DNA of 64,000 nt from Climacteris rufus (taxonomy: Eukaryota > Chordata > Aves > Passeriformes > Climacteridae): NCBI GenBank assembly GCA_013398175.1, contig VZRZ01003063.1, forward strand, positions 774,621 through 838,620, in the 5' to 3' direction. A program made the translations under genes and the position numbers. The notes under the pieces were generated by a model. The model had not been told where the DNA came from. It did no database searches and saw only the letters and a list, made by a program, of their open reading frames with translations. Shown here piece by piece: positions 1-14,200 of this stretch. How positions within the stretch are numbered: the stretch's first letter is position 1; each line of letters starts with the position of its first letter.

Positions 1-997
1 CTCACTATTTCTGCTTCTTGTTGGTAGGGAAAATACAAGGAAAACCAGCCAGATGCATGTGGTTATTTTATTTATTGGTGTTTTCATCTAGTTCTTCTGC
101 CACCTTCTGCAGCCCAGCAGAAATTCTGGTAACTGCTGAGTTTCAGGTTGAGCTTTTCCCTTAATTAAGGATAAGAGGCACACAGTATTTGGGGAACATG
201 TTTACAAAAAGAAGAACAAAATTTCACTTTTATGTGCATGCAGTATGTAATGAATTGGGCCCAATTTCTGTAGCAATTGTGAACTGAAAGCCAGAGCTTT
301 GCTATAATTCAGAGTGATTACTATTGTTGGCTTCCTTTTCATTACTTTTCCCAAGAAGCAGTAGTAAAAGCCAGGAATCTATTATCAAAACTCCAGCAAG
401 AAGGGGAAAAGGAGGGAATACATGAAATAATAAAAATTTAGGTGTTTTGAGCAGAACCTCCTATTAGAAGTAAAGAGTTTGCTGCACAGGAGAGTGTTGC
501 TTCATTGCCAAGAAATAACAGGCAAAGGAGGAAAAAAAAAAAAGTAAGAAACTCTGCTCTGCTCTGCCTTGTCAAAAGCAAAGGATATTAATTGTGTAAG
601 TGTACATGTACTACTGATGATATTACACAGCTCAAGCAAAACCAGCTAATGAATGCCACTGACTAAAAATGCCTGGCTCAGTTATCAGCATTCCAGTCAC
701 AATTGCCACCAGTTCCACTTGTGCTGTCAGAACACAGAAGTGGCATAAAAGAAAAAGCAGAACCCTCAGAAATGCGCGTATAATATTTACTAATCACTAC
801 TAATTCAGAAAGATTTAGGAATTTGTATGCCTTCAGCTGCCAAATAGCATCTGAAATGTTTTAATACTCTCCAAGACCCTTCTTGCCCTTTCACTTGCAA
901 ATTTTAGGCAGGATTGTTTTCTTGGTTGGTTTCTTTGCACTGACATTGTGTTCTGTCCGAGCAACCAGCATTATGTGAAAGAAATAAACACAAACAA

Positions 998-1290
998 TTT
1001 ACAAGGGCCTGGAGGGACAGGACAATTAGGAATGGCTTCCCACTGCCAGAGGGCAGGGTCAGATGGGATATTGGGAAGGAATTGTTCCCTGGAAGGGTAG
1101 GCAGGCCCTGGAATGGATTTCCCAGAGAAGCTGTGGGTCCTCCATCCCTGGCAGTGCCCAAGGCCAGGTTGGATGGGGCTTGGAGCACCCTGGGATAGTG
1201 GAAGGTGTCCCTGCCCATGGCAGGGGGTGGCACTGGATGATCCTTAAAATCCTTTCCAACCAAAACCATCCTGTGGTTCTGTGATTCTGT
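998..1290 (+). mobile_element. CR1 LINE 3' end
   Basis: Sense-strand CR1 tail. Recognisable blocks are GGAATGGCTTCCCACTGCC, GGGATATTGGGAAGGAAT, AGCTGTGGGTCC, AAGGTGTCCCTGCCCATGG, and an end in TTCTGTGATTCTG octamer-type repeats. It is 5' truncated, as nearly all avian CR1 copies are. Confidence 0.9.
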
Positions 1291-4200
1291 TGGCAGCATC
1301 CAAGGCATGTGCAGGACAGGAAGAAAATGTCTTATTCCTGCCAATATTCAGGGAATGATTTCAAAACAACAATACATGTCAGCCAACACCTGTCTGTCAG
1401 AAAACCTGACCTCTTTAATGGAAAAGATACCAAGGATTTCATCATGAGCAGGTCCTGGCACAGAATCATTGGAATTTGCTCCGTTGCTAATTCAGAGAGA
1501 TGCTGCTAATTGATCTCAGACCACCTTCTCCATGTCCTCCTCTTTGATGCACTTTGGAAAACAGGAAAAATTAATTTGATGAAAAATGCAAGCCCAGGGT
1601 TTGCCCCAAAAGTCTGTGGGTCTTTCCTTTGGGTTTTTGTTTGTTTTCCAGTTTTTAAGCACTACAACCCGCGTATCAAAACTTGTACTTGATCAGCCAA
1701 CCCCAAAGCAGTATTTTGTGAGTACCATTAGCAAAGGACTTTTCTGATGGGAAGAAAGGAAGAGGGAGCCCACCAGTTCTAAAAGGGTCATTACTGGACA
1801 GGGTCAGTGTTAATAAACAGAAATGCTACCTGGTACACCCTGGATACCAAGGAAATACATGAAAATATGCAGCTGGGTCTATGGCTGGGTGAGTTGTTTC
1901 TATTACAATTCACTTTGAAAGCCATTAGGTTAAATTGGAGCATTGCAAATTGTGAGACAATTTGCATTCCTGCTTAAAAATCCATAGTCTGAGTAAATTG
2001 CCCTCAAAGCTCCATCTCTGTTAAACTAAAATATAAGACTCGGTATTAAAGAGCAAAATTTACCTGTTGGCTGAAGTGATGGACTGTCTTTGCTTAAAAG
2101 ACATTGCTTAATTAAAAACAAATGGGGTTAATGTGAATTAAAGCTACAAGCTCAAGTGCAATCAACAGCCAAGTCAATCTAAGAGTGGTGTGACCTTTAA
2201 AGGAGAATGTTTTCACTCGTTAAACACATTGCTGACTTTTGGGAAAGAAATACAAAGTTAAAAAAAAAAAAAGAAGAGGCTGTGAGAAAAGGATCTAAAG
2301 AAAGCAATCTTACATCTTGCTCTTCTGTGGCAAGTGAGACAAGGACCCATATTTTTAATGAATATTTTCTGTGCACTTTCATTTATCTCCTCTATATTCT
2401 TCTCCCTAAGTGCCTACAGTTAAATCAAAAGAGACACTCACTAGGGAAAAATAACCCAAACGAGCCTAACAACAACAAAAGTACTGTTATCCACAGGAAT
2501 ACCACAGCTTCTAAGGAAAAGAGAAAATCAGGGAGCCATTAATTAGAAAATTAGTTCCAACCAAGCTGGCAAGGTTTATTTTAATGTGGAAAATGAGAAT
2601 GTTGCTGTTTACATCTCTCAGAGGCCTTTAGAGATGCCATCTGTGAAGAAAGTTAGAAATGCTCAAAAAGAAAGGATTTTTTTCCACACATCAAGGCTCA
2701 ATGGCAGAAGAAGCAACAAATTCCCTCTCATTTTCTCCACCAGCACAGGGCGTGTTGAGGACGGGGCTAAGAGAGAGCAACCAGCCAGGGCCACACCACA
2801 CCACTGCTTGTCCATAAAGATTCCCAAAAGCTTGGGAGAAGTTTTTATTACATTTCAGAAGGAGAGAAAGAAGAGTCTTTGGAGGATGCCAAACTGCCAG
2901 CAGGGCCCCAGTGCTGCCCACTGGGGAGTTTCCATCAGGACAGAAACACAGGCCCGTGAGGAAGTTCCCAGGTGTGGGAATGAATGAGATGATAATTTTA
3001 TAGCACAGTTACCTGCACAAAACTTATTTCATCTTTCACCACTCGCTTGATTGCTTTTCCCATTATTATTGGAAAGTCATTCCAGAACCTCATTTCCTCT
3101 ATCTGTGAGCAAACTTGTGAAGTCCAGCCTGAATTTATGAGCAGACTATTTGAAACCACTCATTCTTATGCTAACATTTCCCTGTAACTTTCTCCATTGA
3201 TTACTTTTCTCTCTCAAGTGCCTCTCCAGAGAAAGTCTATCGCCTGTCAACCTTAATTTCACAAGGTATCATCATATAAAATAGGTCTCTATTTCTTTGG
3301 TCAATCTAATCATTTTAGCAAAATATGGGACATTTTGCAAGATAAATGTTGGAGAGTTAGGATTTAACATGAGTAATAGGACTTGGAGTCAGAGAGTGCC
3401 TGGGGGCAGAAGTGACACCTCCAAAAGAAGCTTTAATGAGGCTGAACCTGGCAGTAAAACTTTACAAACACACATCATCCACAAATAAAATAAACCAGGA
3501 GTTGTCCTCTGTAATACAGCAATTTTCAAGGATGGAAGCACTCAATCCTTTCCTTTCTCTCCAAAACAAGGTATATGCACATCTTTTTCTGTGTTACAAT
3601 ACAATTTAAGACTCTCTACCAAGGAACGGAAAAGGTTATAGAGACTAATATTCTCACAATTCATTTGCCCAGGAAAGTTCCCAAAATCCCAGACTGAAGA
3701 TTAAAAGATCCAACTCAGGTTGGTCATGCATGGTTCCCAAAGCCAGGAGAATGAGCAGAAGGAATGCTCTGTCTGCACACTGTAGAAAGAAAATATAGAG
3801 TCCTTAATTTACTTCAGGAAAATAATGTGTACAAAGAAGAGTTTTCCATTATACAAAAGATTCTGGGAAGATCTGCAGGCTCTAAAATATCAGTCAGTTT
3901 TGGGCAAGTCACAGACTTTTTTTTATGTATTCTCTCTCTGTCTTGTCTATGTGTGGTTTCCATGTGCCATGTTTAGATTAAAAAACAAACAATCACCATT
4001 TTTCAGGTGTTTGCAGGATCCTGCCTGCCCTGGCCCTACAGAGTGCACTGGGCCTTAGGGATGAGATGACACTGAGTGAGTGGGAATAGTAAGAAGGGCA
4101 GTGCCACCCAATCTGATCTGCTGTGGAAAACCACAAACACTGCAATTACAGCTAAACCAGCAAAAAAAAAACCACATTTAGTGAGCGGTTTAGGGCTGTT

Positions 4201-6794
4201 GTAAAACAGGGGATGACAAAAGATGGGTTCATTTAGCGTTTCATGAAAGGCCACGCGAGGTTTGTGACAGACAAGAACAAATCCTTTTCTTCCACACCAC
4301 AAACGAGGCCGTTCTCTCCCCCAGACCAAGGTGATTTGTCTGTCCGTGCCCTAATTTGCTGATAGAGATCACACACTTCCATTCCTTTTCTTTCAAAATT
4401 AGATAAAAGTTGGGAAATGCGGCTGCACGCCGTGTCCCCGCAGAGGGACACTCTGGTATTCAGTGTCATCTGAAGTCTCCCTGATGTGAGGAGCTCTAAC
4501 TAATTTACTGTCTCTCCTAGCGTAGACAAAATATAAACAACATCATTTACTGTGACCTGCGGTGTGCTGCTTTCCCTTCTGTTTTTCAGACATGTTTAAT
4601 AAGTTCCAGAGAAGCACAAATGCAGAAGCCGGAGAGGAAGTGACAGGAATAATTTACTGAAACCTGGAGATTCACATCCCTCTTGGTCTGAGCACAATGG
4701 CAGCTTTCACTGCCTTTAAAGAGGGGACTGAGGAGCTCAGCACTCTGCACTAGCCAGGTTTAAAACTCTCTCTCCAGGCACTTTCATTTCCTCTGAAGTA
4801 GGAGCATGAGCAGAAAACACGAGGCTGCTCTGAGCCAGGAGCTCCACAGCCAGTGCCAGGACAGGAGGATTTAACATCAACAACCCAAAAGGATAAATGA
4901 GCCCCACACACCCCTGACTGGAGCTGGAGGTGAAATAAGGAATTGAACAGCAGCACTTGCTGCTGATGGGCCCCACAAACCTGGCAGAGCAGCTCCTCCG
5001 TGCCTGGGGCTCAGGGACACTTTGGGGTGCCAAGAAGAAAGTCCAAGCCTTTAAAGCCAACGTGTCCATCTCCACCCCAAACCTCTCCTCCCCCAGGTGT
5101 TGGACAGCAGGTACTTCCCTGAGGCTGTCTGGCTCTGAACTGCAGCCCAGCAGCCCTTCCCCACCACTCTGGAGCACTCTGGAGGGGTTTGAGGGTATTT
5201 CTGGGTTAGAACAGGAGTTCATTAACCTTCTCCCTGCCAGCAGAGGAGGGAAAGAGCAAGTCACCTGCGAGGGGATCTTCAGCTCAGTTTCTTGTTAAAC
5301 TGAGGGCTGGCAGGGCAGGAGAGGAGGTCCCACCCTCACACAGAGAGGGCTGGGGAAGATCAGCCTTTGAATCCATGGCAGGGATGTTGTGCAGGTCCCC
5401 CTGTGCTGGGAGCCCCACTGAGGACAGACAACATCAGCGGTTCCAGCCTCCCTGTAACACCCCCAGAGCACAGAAAATGTGACATGAATTGCTGGCATAA
5501 TTGTTTTTGCCCAGACCACTGATAAAAAAAATGGTTTGGATAAAGTAGCAATAAATGAAACATAAGACAAATAAAATTGGGGGGGTTTATTACCATTGTT
5601 GCTCTTATTTCAGAAGGAAGCCAGAAGGGGGTTTTCCCAGAAAACTGGTTTTCTTAAAAACCTCTTAATATCAGACTGAAACTACATCCAGACATCACCA
5701 CTGTGGGACTGAAAGGAAAGCAAAGGGCATAAGGAAATTGCAGCACTCGAGGATACTTTTGTTTTATCATGGGACAGGAGGGAAATGCCTGATTCCCTGG
5801 AGCTGTTCTCCCCGTGTGATCACAGTGCAGGAGAGACTCACCCCCGCCCCTGCCCAGCATCCCTTCTCATTCACCCCTTCCACAATTAGCAAATCCTTAG
5901 GGAGTGTTGATTTCAGGCTGGCTGCATTAGCAACACTAAGATGCCAAAAAAAAAATCATGTCTAACATATTACTGGAACAAAAAAAAATGCTTTAGAGCA
6001 CGTGCCTTGTCTATCCTATGACATTACTTTTTCCTTTAGCAACTTTAAGTGCAGTGACTTGTTCTGATCCTGGAAGAATATGAACCTGGCACCCCCAATC
6101 TCCCAACCTGAGTGTATTTTGCTGGCTTAATTTGTCAATAATACCAGAGTGTGACTCGAAACAGCCAGGGCACAAATGCTCCTTCCCTCCTGCCACTCAG
6201 TAACAGAGTGAATAAAATCCATTAAAGGGGTAAAGTGGACAGCTAAACACTCAAATCGTCATCTGGTACACCAAGAGGTCTTGAAGCCTTGCCTAACACA
6301 AATCTCTTCCCAAGTACAGAGAAAAATACAGTAGAATTTGAAATAAGAGGGGAACACAAAGTTTAAAGCACACCCATGCACTGGTAACAGGGTTTTTGGG
6401 GTAGCCAAAGCAAAATAATGTACTAAGGGCTCTAAAAAACATGAAATCCCACATAGGCCCAGACAAAGTCTGGCACTCTTTTACAAGAGTGGGCTGCCAA
6501 GGGGCTCTGGATTCACTCACTGAGGGTTTCCCATCTAAAAGCCCAAACGTACAGATACATATCTGCTCAAATGCATATTTTACTTCCAAGTTTAAATGCT
6601 CAAAGAATATTTTGATCTGATGGTTGCAACCATGCAAATATCATTCAAATGAATGTAAAGCAATTAAAATTCAACACAGCAGTCTGTACACACCTGTCTC
6701 ACATATGAGCTGCTTCCTTTCTGTGAGACAAAATGTTTATCACAGTGCTCAATAGTGGGGAGCTGTAGCAAACTTAAGGGCTCTGACACTCATA

Positions 6795-6846
6795 AATGAT
6801 AAATTTACCACTCAGTATTTAATGATAAATTTACCACTCAGTATTT
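6795..6846. repeat. Perfect 26-bp tandem duplication
   Basis: Two identical adjacent copies (6795-6820 and 6821-6846) of a unit beginning AATGATAAATTTACC and ending CAGTATTT. Zero divergence suggests a recent slippage or duplication. Confidence 0.95.
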
Positions 6847-9800
6847 AATACAGTCCAGTTGTAATTAATATTATCTTGCCTTGAATGCAGAAATAAGCAA
6901 ACTAAACTGCCTGTGGGGTACATAATTTTTGGACACCGTCTTATACCCAGGCACTGTGGAAGTCTGGAAGGAATGTGACTCCCAAAAGGGTAAAATAAGA
7001 TGTGTGCAGCTGCTCATAGAAGGCACCCAACAAAACTATTTATTAAAATATTATACTCAGGAAACTGGGGTTCAGCTTTGAAGCTGAGCTCTCCAGAGTT
7101 TTATCCTGTCACTCCATCCATCCCTACCTCCTTCCTCCTCTGCAACACAGGGAATGAAATAGCCCCATTTTCCCTCTTGTACATCTCACCCATTTGATTT
7201 AAACCATCCTTTACAAGCTGCATAGCTCACCTTTTATATCCCAAAACATGCAAAAGAACCAGGATATCCCACATGAACAGGATAGAAAACATTTTTCCAA
7301 GGGATGTGATGGAGCCACAGATCTACTGCTCCCACCTCCCAGCACATTGCTCCTGTGCACCCACAGTGCTCTCCAAACTGGGCATTGAAAAGCTGGTAAT
7401 AGAGGCCCAGGAGAATTTCGGTATAGCACTGAAATTAGAGTTACCAGATAGTAGGAAACTGTCTTAAACTTTGAAACTCCCTCAAAGGAAAGACAATGGG
7501 ATATTGTGAATATATTACCTCCTACCAAAGATAAAAGCTGGAGTCATGCTGTGGACATCATAAAACCTCTCTCTCTTTTGGTTTCTGATGTTATTCTGCC
7601 TTTTCTGTAGATCCAGGTCTTCTGTTTCTTTCAGAAGTGTCAGTTTTAGCCACAATAATCTGAAAATCTGTAGTAGTGTGACACCAGCTTACTACAGCAA
7701 AACAGATCTAAAAACATTCGTAGCCCACAAGTCCATTCATTAAATGGATGGCAATTTGCATAAAACAATGTATAAATTTTAAAGCCTAGAGAAAATAGCT
7801 GAGATATTTGGAAGTCATCACACCTTGCACCAAAACTGGGAAATTCTACCAGCTTTGGGAGTGTATTTATTTTGGCTGTAATGTCCCACTCTCCAATTCT
7901 CCCTGCATGGCCTAGTGGGAAACATCCTTCCTGTGCAAGCCAGGGAAATCCCAAATTAACTCCTGTTTAGAAAGTGATGCCCATAATCACCTTTTTTTAA
8001 GGAGCTGGAAGTTCAGGGAGCAGATTGTGGTCAAAGACAAACCCGCCTGACAAGGTCAGGTGGTTGTGAAGAGGAAATTGTTGCCTGGGTAAAAATAATT
8101 AGGTTGCACTAAAGAGAAGCTGCCAGAGTCACAGCAGCCTCCTCTGGCGTAAAGCAGAGTAATTAACACACTTTTAATGCCTATTTACACCAGCAGAGTC
8201 TGGCTCAACACTGGCTGTCAAAAAAAAAGGAAAGCAGAGGTGATGAAATTGCATCATTTCATAAAAAGCTATTAATAAATCGTGAGGTGCTGGTGCTGAA
8301 ATACCCAATTATCCATTGGAATATTAACCTCTGTGCCCACAGGTGTCCAGGTGGGAAGCAGAAGCAGGAAATTCAGTGCAGTCACACGTTCCTCACCAAC
8401 ACCTAAAGCCTTGAGCCGCTGCCAGCAGAGGAGTCCACGTCTTAATGTGCTGGGAATCTCCAGCTCAGGTTCTGCAAAGCTCCCAAAAGGGTCAGCCAAA
8501 GCTTTCTGCAGCAAAGAAAAAGCATAGACAGAAAACCTTTGGAGCAAGGGAAAAGCAGAAAGAGGTTTAACAGCCTGAGCACAAGTTGGATAATCCAAAG
8601 TTTGAGTTTTCCCGGCTGCTGAGGCGAGGACGCCCGACCGCAGCTCGGCTCTCCCATGCCCAGACTGTAGCAGTCTCGGACTCCAGCACTATTTCTCTTC
8701 CCGTATTTCCTGGGAAACAATTTGCTGTTAAGATCCAAATACCCCCCACAGGAACCACAGATAACCTTAAGTGGTGAAGAGATAAGACTTAATCATTTCT
8801 TAACTATTACTGATGTTCCTGTAATTCCCATATGTTTTTGAGATTTGAGGGGCAGGCGTTGTTTTGCTTTTTTGTTTGTTTTTAATTAAGCAAAGCAGAC
8901 AATTTGTACCAACTCTATAATTTTCCCCTTGCCCACAGAAAACCTTTGAACAACAACTTCTCCCAGTTCTTTCCACTTTACCTGTGAGCTCAAAGCCGAC
9001 ATTCCTCCACTGCTGACAAAGTGAACCTGAGCAGTGGGAAGCCAGTAAATCTCAAGCAGCAGTGATGCTTTATGTACCTTAAGTACTGTAAGATTAAAAA
9101 TGTGGTTTTATCACAGTGTGATACCGACGTTAATAACTCGTCTGGAGCAGGAATTCAAAGCTTTCACTGTTCTATAATTGAAAGTAGCCCAGTTGCACAC
9201 GGACTCATGTAGCAACAGAGGAGCTCAGATCATCTTAGGCAGTGTTTCACTCCAACAGGAGCCTGAGAAGGGCAGTGAAGCATCACTCAGTCAGGCATTA
9301 CCAACACTGGGGTCTGCATTAGCAAATGAAGCTACATGCAAGTCACAATCCCACGCCAGCCAACTACAAAGGAGGTCAGGCGTGCAGAAAAATTCATTCG
9401 TGGCCCTCAGTGAAAGCAGAGAGAACATTTACATTTCAGATTTTCAGCCCATCAGCAACAGCCTTACCTGCTGCTACATTCTCAGTTGTCCCAGCAACAA
9501 GCAATTCTTTTTCTCTCAGCTTTTATATTGTTGCTTCTCCTTTCCAGTCGGCATTTGTGAGACAATTATTTCATAAATCTTAATTACTGTTTGAGTTTGT
9601 TTTGACTGAACTCAGTGCAGTAACTGCCACAGAAAGCAGCTGTCCCTCCCAGCACGGACACGGATCCTGCGGCCAGATCCGCACTCACACATCAAAAGGA
9701 TGAGGAGCAGCAGGAGCAGGAGGGACTGGAGGGAGGACAGGGCGGGACAGAGGGCCACACAAATGGCCACAGCCTGGGAAAGGGGCAGGAGGAGCTGCAG

Positions 9801-9910
9801 CTTCACTGGGGGACTGAGCTATGGCATCTCTGCAGCACCAGACAGGGTAGGACCTGCCCGGCTGCAGGGGTGGCACAGGACAGCAGGACACAGGCAGGGA
9901 CCAAGAGAGG

Positions 9911-10219
9911 GAGCCTGGACTCCACCTGAGGGAGCCTGGACTTGACTCCACCCGAGAGAGCCTGGACTCCATCTGAGGGAGCCTGGACTCCATCTGAGAG
10001 AGCCTGGACTCCATCTGAGGGAGCCTGGACTTGACTCCACCTGAGAGAGCCTGGACTCCACCTGAGGGAGCCTGGACTCCATCTGAGAGAGCCTGGACTC
10101 CATCTGAGGGAGCCTGGACTCGACTCCACCTGAGAGAGCCTGGACTCCATCTGAGGGAGCCTGGACTCCACCTGAGGGAGCCTGGACTCCATCTGAGGGA
10201 GCCTGGACTCCACCTGAGG
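9911..10219. repeat. Minisatellite: 21-bp monomers in an 89-bp higher-order pattern
   Basis: Fourteen tandem monomers, most of 21 bp, starting GAGCCTGGACTCCAYCTGAG. Three 26-bp variants with an extra GACTT/GACTC block start at 9932, 10021 and 10110, exactly 89 bp apart (26 + 3 x 21). The array is therefore a higher-order repeat. It creates repetitive open frames on both strands (SLRWSPG and LHLREPG types), which I do not regard as coding. Confidence 0.95.
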
Positions 10220-11118
10220 GAGCAGATGGGTGTCACAGCTCTGAGAAAGGTGGCGTGAGAGCAGAGGCACAGGAAAGGCCAGTGAGGGACAGGGCAAGGA
10301 AAGAATCCTTCCTCAAACAGCTTAAAGAAAACTTCAACCTCCCTGACACCTCCTGGACACCCCTCCTTCCAGTGAGGTCTCTGGAAAGTAGGGTGCGGGA
10401 GAAAAACCTTCTCAGTGCACTAAGAAGAAGAAACATTTGAATTCCAGTAACTCCTTTAAAATCTCTTCACTGCACACAGTTCACATGAGAATATGGAGAT
10501 GCACAAAAGGAATAGAGCAGGAGAAGACAAACAACCACCAACAAGAGCAATTTGAAACATTCAGCTGGATAGCATTGCTATTCCACATCTCCTCTTCAGC
10601 CACTGCTGCAGCAAACAGCACAAAAACCAGAATCTGAAATGGTTTCCAATAAAAGCAGCACTTCCATATCTGCTCTGGAGCTCCATTAAACTGGGACCAC
10701 TTCCAGTGATGGAGCTGCAAGTTAATTTCTTTATTTTCCTTAATTGATTGCAGCGAGCCATGCTGTTCCTAAAACCATATCTCACCTCAACGCATGGCTC
10801 ATCCACGGACTTTTCTGGGATTCAGGGAGCTGTTTCACACTTTGCTGCTCCCTCATTCTCTGGTTCTTGGACTCTGTCAGGAGAAGTGCATCTCCTTTCT
10901 CTGTTAAGGGGCATAAAACAACCCAAGATGGGAACGCTGCTCTCGTGCAGCTGCACCCAGCTGGAAGCTGTGGATTCTGTCCATAAGGATCCTATGTCCT
11001 GAGGGGGCTGGGACCAAGAGCAGCTCACTGCCTCTCTTAGAACTCATCAGAACTCAGAACAGCAGTGAACTGGGAATAATATGGGGTTATATACAACGTG
11101 TTAGTGCTCAGGAGATGT

Positions 11119-11270
11119 TGAATCATAGAATTCCCTGAGCTGGACCCTCCAGGGCCATCCAGTCCAGCTCCTGGCCCTGCACAGACACCCCAACAATCCC
11201 ACCCTGTGCATCCCTGACAGTGTTGTCCAAACACTCCTGGAGCTCTGGCAGCCTTGACCACTGCCCTGAT
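11119..11270 (-). mobile_element. CR1-family 3' end (variant subfamily)
   Basis: Starts AATCATAGAATTCCCTGAG and continues GGCCATCCAGTCCAGCTCC and CACCCTGTGCATCCCTGAC. This is the complement of a CR1 tail. It resembles the plus-strand copy at 57568-57812 rather than the common copies here, so it is another subfamily. Confidence 0.75.
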
Positions 11271-14200
11271 ATATTTGTTTCTAATAAAAATGTCAGAATG
11301 TCATTTTCACAGCTTTTGGTTACGATTTCACCCTCTTCTCTCCCAGGGCACACATCTGCACCTGACCTTAAAAGATCATAACAATGTCAAGGACACCAAA
11401 ATGCTCTCTCTGTGTGTCCACAGCTTTGGGTGTAAATCAACTCTGCAGTTACCTCTGAGCAGCAACAAAACTCTCCTGGCACAAGCTGTCTCAATTTTGA
11501 TTTTCTAAATCCTGAGTCTAAAACACAGGACTCAGTACTGCCTATAAACCTGAGCAAAAGGCTCTCTGTGCATATACATTGCTCATTTCCCACCTGGAAT
11601 TTCTGCTATTCCATTTCATTTGTGCAAAGCAGGCCAAGCACGAGTTTCTGTTCCAGATCAGGCTGCAGAGGAGCAGGAGGCAGCGAGGGGAGCTTCAGCA
11701 CACAGGGAAAGAAAAACCAATTCACTCCTCCCTCATAAATCATAAGGAAACTAGGTAGGCAGAGCACAACATAAGCTCAGGCAAATTCCAGTGTTTCTGA
11801 TGAAAGAAACCTAAAGGCAGCAACCAGAAACTTGCAAGACACCAACAGGGATTAAAAAAAAATAATAAAAATCAACTTACGCAGATTTTTTTTTTTTTTT
11901 AAGTAAGAACATTTACATGGAGTGGGTCGATGTCCTAAGGTGGAATTGCAGAAGTATTAGTCAGCCATAATTTCCATTGAAAAGCCTAATGACACCTCTG
12001 GATTTAAATTCCATACATCATTCTGCTTTCATTTTGCAGTTGTTGAAAATGCCATTGCAAGAAAACACTGTACACTATTTCTGGCCGTGCATATTTATAG
12101 TTCTTGGCTTCTTTATTCCAAGAAATTGTCATGTACATAAAGAAAATCAATCTTTTCCATTTCCGAACTGTTTTAGAATAGGTGTTCATTTTCTATTGCA
12201 ACCGTTTGACCTGATCTATGAAAAGCCAGATGGAAAAGTTTCTACCCTTTCCACTCAGGAAAAACACACTCTTGAGTATTTTTAGACCCTGCAATGTACA
12301 AGTTTTAAAACCTGAGCTATCCCTTCACATTTTATTTCCTGATGCTTAATACCTGTTCTGTTGCCCGTTTGTGATAAAAGTTCCTCTGGGGCATAATGAG
12401 GAAAAGCCAAAGTTTGTTCCACACAAATTCTGCCTTCCATTAATAACACTGACAGGGAGAGAGGTGTTGGAGGCAGTTTCTGTGCACTCGACAAAAAAAA
12501 AAAACCTGGTATGAAGCTGCAGAAGCATTTTTTGTTCTATTTATCATCAGATGTTACAATTAAAGACTGACAAGTTTGCAAAGCAAACAAAACAGAAATA
12601 CCAATCGAGGCCACACCTCCAGAGGGAAAGTAAAAGTCAGGGTGTAAAACTATCACCTCCTGAGCCTGCTCAGCTTGGCTTAACTCCCAGCTCTGCAGGA
12701 AAACACAGGCATATCATATAGGCATATATGAATTTAGGTCAAATTTAGCCATTAGCTATTTTGCTAAATACACAGAACTTCTGCTCTGAGGCCAGAAATC
12801 CCAAAAAGTTGTGAGTCACCACCACAAACAGCTCAGTCCAGGCTATTTGACCACTTTCCATCCCTAAAGGTTAAGGTGATTCAAGACTGTTTGTTTGCCC
12901 TTTGTTTGTTTGCCCTTTCTTTTGTCAAAATGCAACTACTAATTAAAACCTTGAATGGAAGCAATAACCAAGCAAGAAACAGTGTGATGCTGACAGATTT
13001 TTGGAAAATGGCTCCTAATTTTTAATTCAATTTAGCTGGTGACCATTCCATTTTTAATTCCATTTAGCTCTGGGTGTTATACAGCTGCTGACAATAAGGG
13101 ACCAGGAGACCCCAAAACTGTTGGGTTTTCTCTCTTTTCAAATGAAAAAGTTAGAGCAACCATGTTTAAGATGCTGACACCGTTTAACAATCAAAGTGAC
13201 AGGAAAAAACAAGGTTGGAAAGTCACCTCCTATGGTTTAAATCATTAACTTGAAAATCAAAGGTGAAATCAAACGATGCATGGCACAACTTCTGAATGGA
13301 CTGCCCCCATGGGCTGGAAGGATTGCCCCCAAAATACCCCCAGAATGGATAAAAGGATGTAGAAGAATGTTTTTTCCATAAAAGATTTCCTTGTTTTTCC
13401 TAACAGCACTGAAACTCTGCACCAGAGCCTGGTCATCATAAGTAAGAGCTGGGCAGAAAAATAAGGAACTTCAGTGCAGGATGTGAGAGGGGAGGAGTAT
13501 TTCCCCATGATTATCTTTTAAACTGCTTAAAATTTAGTGTGTTCTGGTGAAACTAAAATGTGCAGGTGGAGTGGCATTCTCGTTATGCCAACACTTCCTC
13601 CTCTAGGATTTGACAGCAGAATTCTGAGAGGACACAGGAAAAACTCAGATCCATAGCAATGTTGAGGGGCTGCAACCCTCTGCCAACAAGTGACAGTGTT
13701 GTTCTCCAGTATTATGGGGGAATTTTGTCTTTTGGAAGTGTGTAGCTTATCAGGATTTCCAAAAGTATGTGGCATCTCAGGGATGAATTGGGTTGAATTT
13801 ACACTAATATAAATCAAAGTAAATATGCAGATATGGGTAGGCAGAAAGTACAGTTTGTCTCTCTCCTACTTACACATTTTTGCTGTTTTCTGTGCAGTTT
13901 CAATCACTTTTACTTTTTTTAATGAGAAGAGAGGCCAGTCAGAGGAATTGCAGTATAATTGTGAAATTTAAAGGTTACTAAGCAAGTATATTTTCATTTA
14001 TCCTTTTTAGCTCTGAAATATCCCACCAAACTGCTAATATCTAATAATCCGTTTATAGAAGCTGAATGTTATCTGTAAAAATTAAATTGTTTACATTCAC
14101 CATGGCTTACCCTAACTATAAACGCTCATTCATTATTTAAAATGCAGCACAGCATGGTGAATTTTGCGTTTTCCCTGCTCGGTTTTGGCTCTAACCAACT

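Larger units (their letters stand above)
1..9910. other. Intergenic, AT-rich, no gene
   Basis: Short ORFs overlap each other on both strands, as expected by chance, and none resembles a known protein. The region contains one CR1 copy (998-1290) and a perfect 26-bp tandem duplication (6795-6846). GC rises slightly at 4750-5300 and again from about 9640 toward the minisatellite. Confidence 0.75.

Noticed and set aside
4737..5298. 175-codon minus-strand frame
   Set aside because: A plus-strand frame of 113 codons overlaps it in the same moderately GC-rich stretch. There is no recognisable domain and no splice-consistent neighbours.
9911..10219. CRISPR-like array
   Set aside because: Monomers are directly adjacent without unique spacers, and this is animal nuclear DNA. 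It is a minisatellite.
9685..10297. Repetitive proline/serine/tryptophan-rich frames on both strands
   Set aside because: Products of the 21-bp minisatellite. Frames are open on both strands at once and no flanking exon structure is visible.
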